Assembly (NCBI RefSeq): GCF_021283545.2 | Contig: NZ_CP128540.1 | Coordinates: 3,011,501 to 3,075,500, forward strand | DNA: 64,000 nucleotides | Reading direction: 5' to 3' | Source of the DNA: Pseudomonas alloputida | Lineage (GTDB): Bacteria > Pseudomonadota > Gammaproteobacteria > Pseudomonadales > Pseudomonadaceae | Shown here: positions 61,996-64,000 of the stretch, in pieces | Position numbering within the stretch: the first letter of the stretch is position 1 | Layout: each line of letters opens with the position of its first letter | Notes under the pieces: model-generated | The model's input: only the letters and a program-made list of their open reading frames with translations | The model's database searches: none | Told to the model about the DNA's origin: nothing | Translations under genes and position numbers: made by a program

Positions 61996-63027
61996 TCATC
62001 TCAGAGACTTCACGCCGGCGTTAAGTGAATCTAAAAAATCACAGATGCTCCTAATATTATAGTTTTTTAGCGGTTGCAGTTTTTTTGCGACTAACTCACC
62101 CTCTTCTCGTGAAATAAATATGCGCGCAGCTAAAAAGCCGAGCATGCGAGGGCTTCTAGGTAATGCACGCCTTACCATGCGATTACTTCGAATTGCACCG
62201 TTAATGTCAGTCGTTGGGAACAGCTCTAAAAGCCACCCCATCATAAGAAGCGCTCCACCCCGCTGAGTGCCATTGGCAGAGTGCATCCCATAATCTATCC
62301 GGTCGAGGACATCTAGATGCGTGCGGCAGGGTGATCTGGGGGGATGAGCAAAACCTGATGCGGCGACCCCCTCAACTGCGTATAACGTACGTCTACTCAA
62401 AAATAGCCCATAAAGAGTATGTAACACGTCAGATTCTCCGGGGTGGTTTACAATACGTCTTTGCACCCATGACTGAGCCTTCACCACCAAGAGGGCCAAT
62501 CGTTTTTCTTCATAATTTACCGGGTTAAGTCCCAATTGCAAAGTATGTAGATAGCAATTCCACATACGACTTTCGACAGGTGGTTGAGTGAATGGTGACC
62601 GGAGGGCTTTAAGGTGAATTGGACAATATGCAGAAGTGAGGTAACACCAATTTATCTTCCACACTGGAAACCTAACTGCCATAAAGCTGTGAGATAGACA
62701 GTCTTCACATGAATTACTCCTATAGAGTAAGTTTGTCAAGGGTAGTTTGTCACCCCCAAAATAGATTCGAATGACATCGATGGATACATTGTAGATTTCA
62801 GAATAAAGGCACGCCAACTCGCTTGATGCATCAAATTCTATGTCTGAATCTAAATGCATTGGCCACTTTGAAACCTCGCCTGATTCGCAATACTCAGATT
62901 TGACTGCCTTTTGAATGGCAGCACGGAATAAGTGTGGATTTCTGAGGCAGCCCAACGATAGGCCTCTATACACCCAAGAGAGAATGGTCTCGCCTATAAC
63001 TATTTTATGGTTATCAACAATATCCAA
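61996..63027 (-). CDS. TniQ-family transposition protein (TniE-like)
   Basis: The 343-residue protein has the TniQ layout: the N-terminal ETILSWVYR segment, then a zinc-finger-like cluster with SCEDCLSHSF and WCYLTSAYCPIHLKAL (about 110-145). TniQ proteins select the target site for Tn7-superfamily elements. It lies 3 bp behind the second ATPase gene and is the last gene of the operon. AT-rich compared with the rest of the window. Confidence 0.75.
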   Translation of the reverse strand: MDIVDNHKIVIGETILSWVYRGLSLGCLRNPHLFRAAIQKAVKSEYCESGEVSKWPMHLDSDIEFDASSELACLYSEIYNVSIDVIRIYFGGDKLPLTNLLYRSNSCEDCLSHSFMAVRFPVWKINWCYLTSAYCPIHLKALRSPFTQPPVESRMWNCYLHTLQLGLNPVNYEEKRLALLVVKAQSWVQRRIVNHPGESDVLHTLYGLFLSRRTLYAVEGVAASGFAHPPRSPCRTHLDVLDRIDYGMHSANGTQRGGALLMMGWLLELFPTTDINGAIRSNRMVRRALPRSPRMLGFLAARIFISREEGELVAKKLQPLKNYNIRSICDFLDSLNAGVKSLR

Positions 63028-63030
63028 GAA

Positions 63031-63771
63031 TCAGAACCTCCAAAGCTGCCCAAGGTGAACGGGGCTTGCAACTTCCCCGCCTTCAAACACTCCACTCATG
63101 ACTAATATCTTGATGGTTGTCAAAATGGCACCAGTCGCTCCGCGCGTTGACTCAAACAGGGCTTGCAAAAAAGCCTTGTCGGAAACCTGATGCTCACTGA
63201 GTCCAAAATTTTTTCCCACATATTTTACAAAATCACAAAATTCAGTGGTAGCCGGCCAGCACTGCAACTCAAGCACGCAATGATTCTCCATCCTCAGGTC
63301 TTTAGCGATGCTTCTGATTTTTTCGAACCGAGAAAAAGTCCCCACAATTTTTAAGCGGGAGAGTCTTTTGGAGAGATAAAATATAAAATCACAAGCATCT
63401 TGGTATACTTTTGCGGCCCCTAAAAAAAATATATCAATATCGTCAATAGCGAGCACTACCGCAGCGTCTTTACTGTTGAGTTCGTGTAGTACACTATTTA
63501 GCGCTCTAGGTGAAGAGCACACAACAGAGCTTGGCAAGCCTAATGCATGAGCAAATGCAAGCCTTAACGATTTACCTACATGCACATGCGGTGACCGAAT
63601 CACTATCGGCCATAGGCACTTCGGATCGTTCATCGACGAAAACAACACAGACAAGACTATGCTCTTCCCAGACAGTGGCGCCCCTCGCAATAAAATCAGA
63701 TCCTTATCTAGGAGAGCTCTTGTTACCGAAAGTCTAGCTTGTCTCTGTAACGGGCACCGGAAAACTCTCAT
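63031..63771 (-). CDS. Second AAA ATPase of the transposition operon (TniD-like)
   Basis: The 246-residue protein has Walker A GAPLSGKS (about 33-40) and Walker B VLAIDDIDIFF (about 107). It is a short AAA-type ATPase like the TniB/TnsC regulators. It overlaps the stop of tniB by 4 bp (ATGA) and is followed by the TniQ gene. A tniB-tniD-tniE order is known from Tn6022-type elements; naming it TniD is from memory. It may work with TniB in target choice. Confidence 0.65.
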   Translation of the reverse strand: MRVFRCPLQRQARLSVTRALLDKDLILLRGAPLSGKSIVLSVLFSSMNDPKCLWPIVIRSPHVHVGKSLRLAFAHALGLPSSVVCSSPRALNSVLHELNSKDAAVVLAIDDIDIFFLGAAKVYQDACDFIFYLSKRLSRLKIVGTFSRFEKIRSIAKDLRMENHCVLELQCWPATTEFCDFVKYVGKNFGLSEHQVSDKAFLQALFESTRGATGAILTTIKILVMSGVFEGGEVASPVHLGQLWRF

Positions 63772-64000
63772 TTTTGGTTAGCTGGAATTTCTTGGAGCCA
63801 TTTCGATTTGCCCGCCCTTTCCAAAACCTCAATTGTAATCTTCTCAATTCCAGACGAAATAGCATAAGCTCCTGCTGCTTTGAGTAGGTCGCAAATGCGA
63901 CCGACGACTCCTTCCGTTTTTTTGTAAATCGCGCTGCTGAGTTCCGCAGAGGACAATCGAGAGGGCATTGCTAAGGGCATAATGCTCTCCCAAGTATCGA
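63768..64000 (-). CDS. TniB-like ATPase, C-terminal part
   Basis: The frame is open to the window edge and encodes the typical TniB C-terminus, PSRLSSAELSSAIYKKTEG then IGRI-type VVGRICDLLKAAGAYAI and GIEKITIEVLERA. The ATPase core lies beyond position 64000. Its stop overlaps the start of the next ATPase gene by 4 bp. Confidence 0.75.
   Translation of the reverse strand, partial: DTWESIMPLAMPSRLSSAELSSAIYKKTEGVVGRICDLLKAAGAYAISSGIEKITIEVLERAGKSKWLQEIPANQK

Larger units (their letters stand above)
55511..64000 (-). mobile_element. Tn7-superfamily element, Tn6022-like, partial
   Basis: The block tniB, second ATPase, TniQ, cargo genes, SulP, UspA on the minus strand matches the tniBDE...sup-uspA arrangement of Tn6022-type elements. 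The transposase genes (tniA, and tniC if present) and one end lie outside the window. The other end is near or beyond the UspA gene, possibly past the NUDIX gene, and could not be fixed. Confidence 0.6.

Overview
The window reads as a Pseudomonas (P. putida-like) chromosome segment that is largely accessory: catabolic gene clusters next to remains of several mobile elements. The genus is an inference from codon use, from gene families such as DUF1302/DUF1329 porin modules, RibBA with a degenerate second domain and RbtT-type transporters, and from the element types. No tRNA, rRNA or CRISPR array was seen.

Layout. 1-840: broken DNA, with a TauE/SafE fragment and an IS21-type end carrying four repeats at an exact 23-bp period. 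878-16937: a large catabolic locus. It has a NodD-like LysR regulator, an alpha/beta hydrolase, a two-domain extradiol dioxygenase, a Rieske ferredoxin, an FAD monooxygenase, a four-gene envelope module (DUF1302 porin, DUF1329, YCF48-type propeller, RND exporter), then SDR, cupin, FAA hydrolase, epimerase and cyclase-family hydrolase. The gene content fits stepwise hydroxylation, ring opening and hydrolysis of a phenolic compound, possibly a flavonoid. Two promoters of the locus carry matching tandem ATC-N9-GAT boxes with the same 22-bp offset, the half-site pattern known from nod boxes. 17335-18765: a GFA-type protein and a LysR regulator.

18843-24607: a mobile and defence-like island. A KfrA-type coiled-coil protein and a tyrosine recombinase diverge from a region with a recombinase-type inverted repeat (like tnpT/tnpS of Tn4651-type transposons). 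It also holds an XRE regulator and a Rad50/RloC-like ATPase with a zinc hook. 24900-29984: a GntR regulator with two palindromic operators, then SDR, class II aldolase, PfkB kinase and a polyol-type MFS transporter. 30065-36883: aldehyde dehydrogenase, M20 hydrolase, a fused double Asp/Glu racemase, a dicarboxylate symporter and a LysR regulator.

37311-47987: a second oxidative locus. It has an LLM flavin monooxygenase with flavin reductase, EthD protein and aldehyde dehydrogenase, a fused double Lrp/AsnC regulator, its own RibBA and a CobW GTPase, a YtcJ-like amidohydrolase, a 50-residue membrane microprotein overlapping an NCS1 permease, and a SnoaL-like protein. 48066-52534: pgi, a zwf gene interrupted by one in-frame TGA, and an MFS gene whose 5' end is lost at an IS66 element (about 52535-54870).

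54885-64000: the probable part of a Tn7-superfamily element. tniB (cut by the window end), a second AAA ATPase and a TniQ-like gene form an operon, followed by small cargo genes, a SulP permease and a universal stress protein. This order resembles tniBDE...sup-uspA of Tn6022-type transposons.
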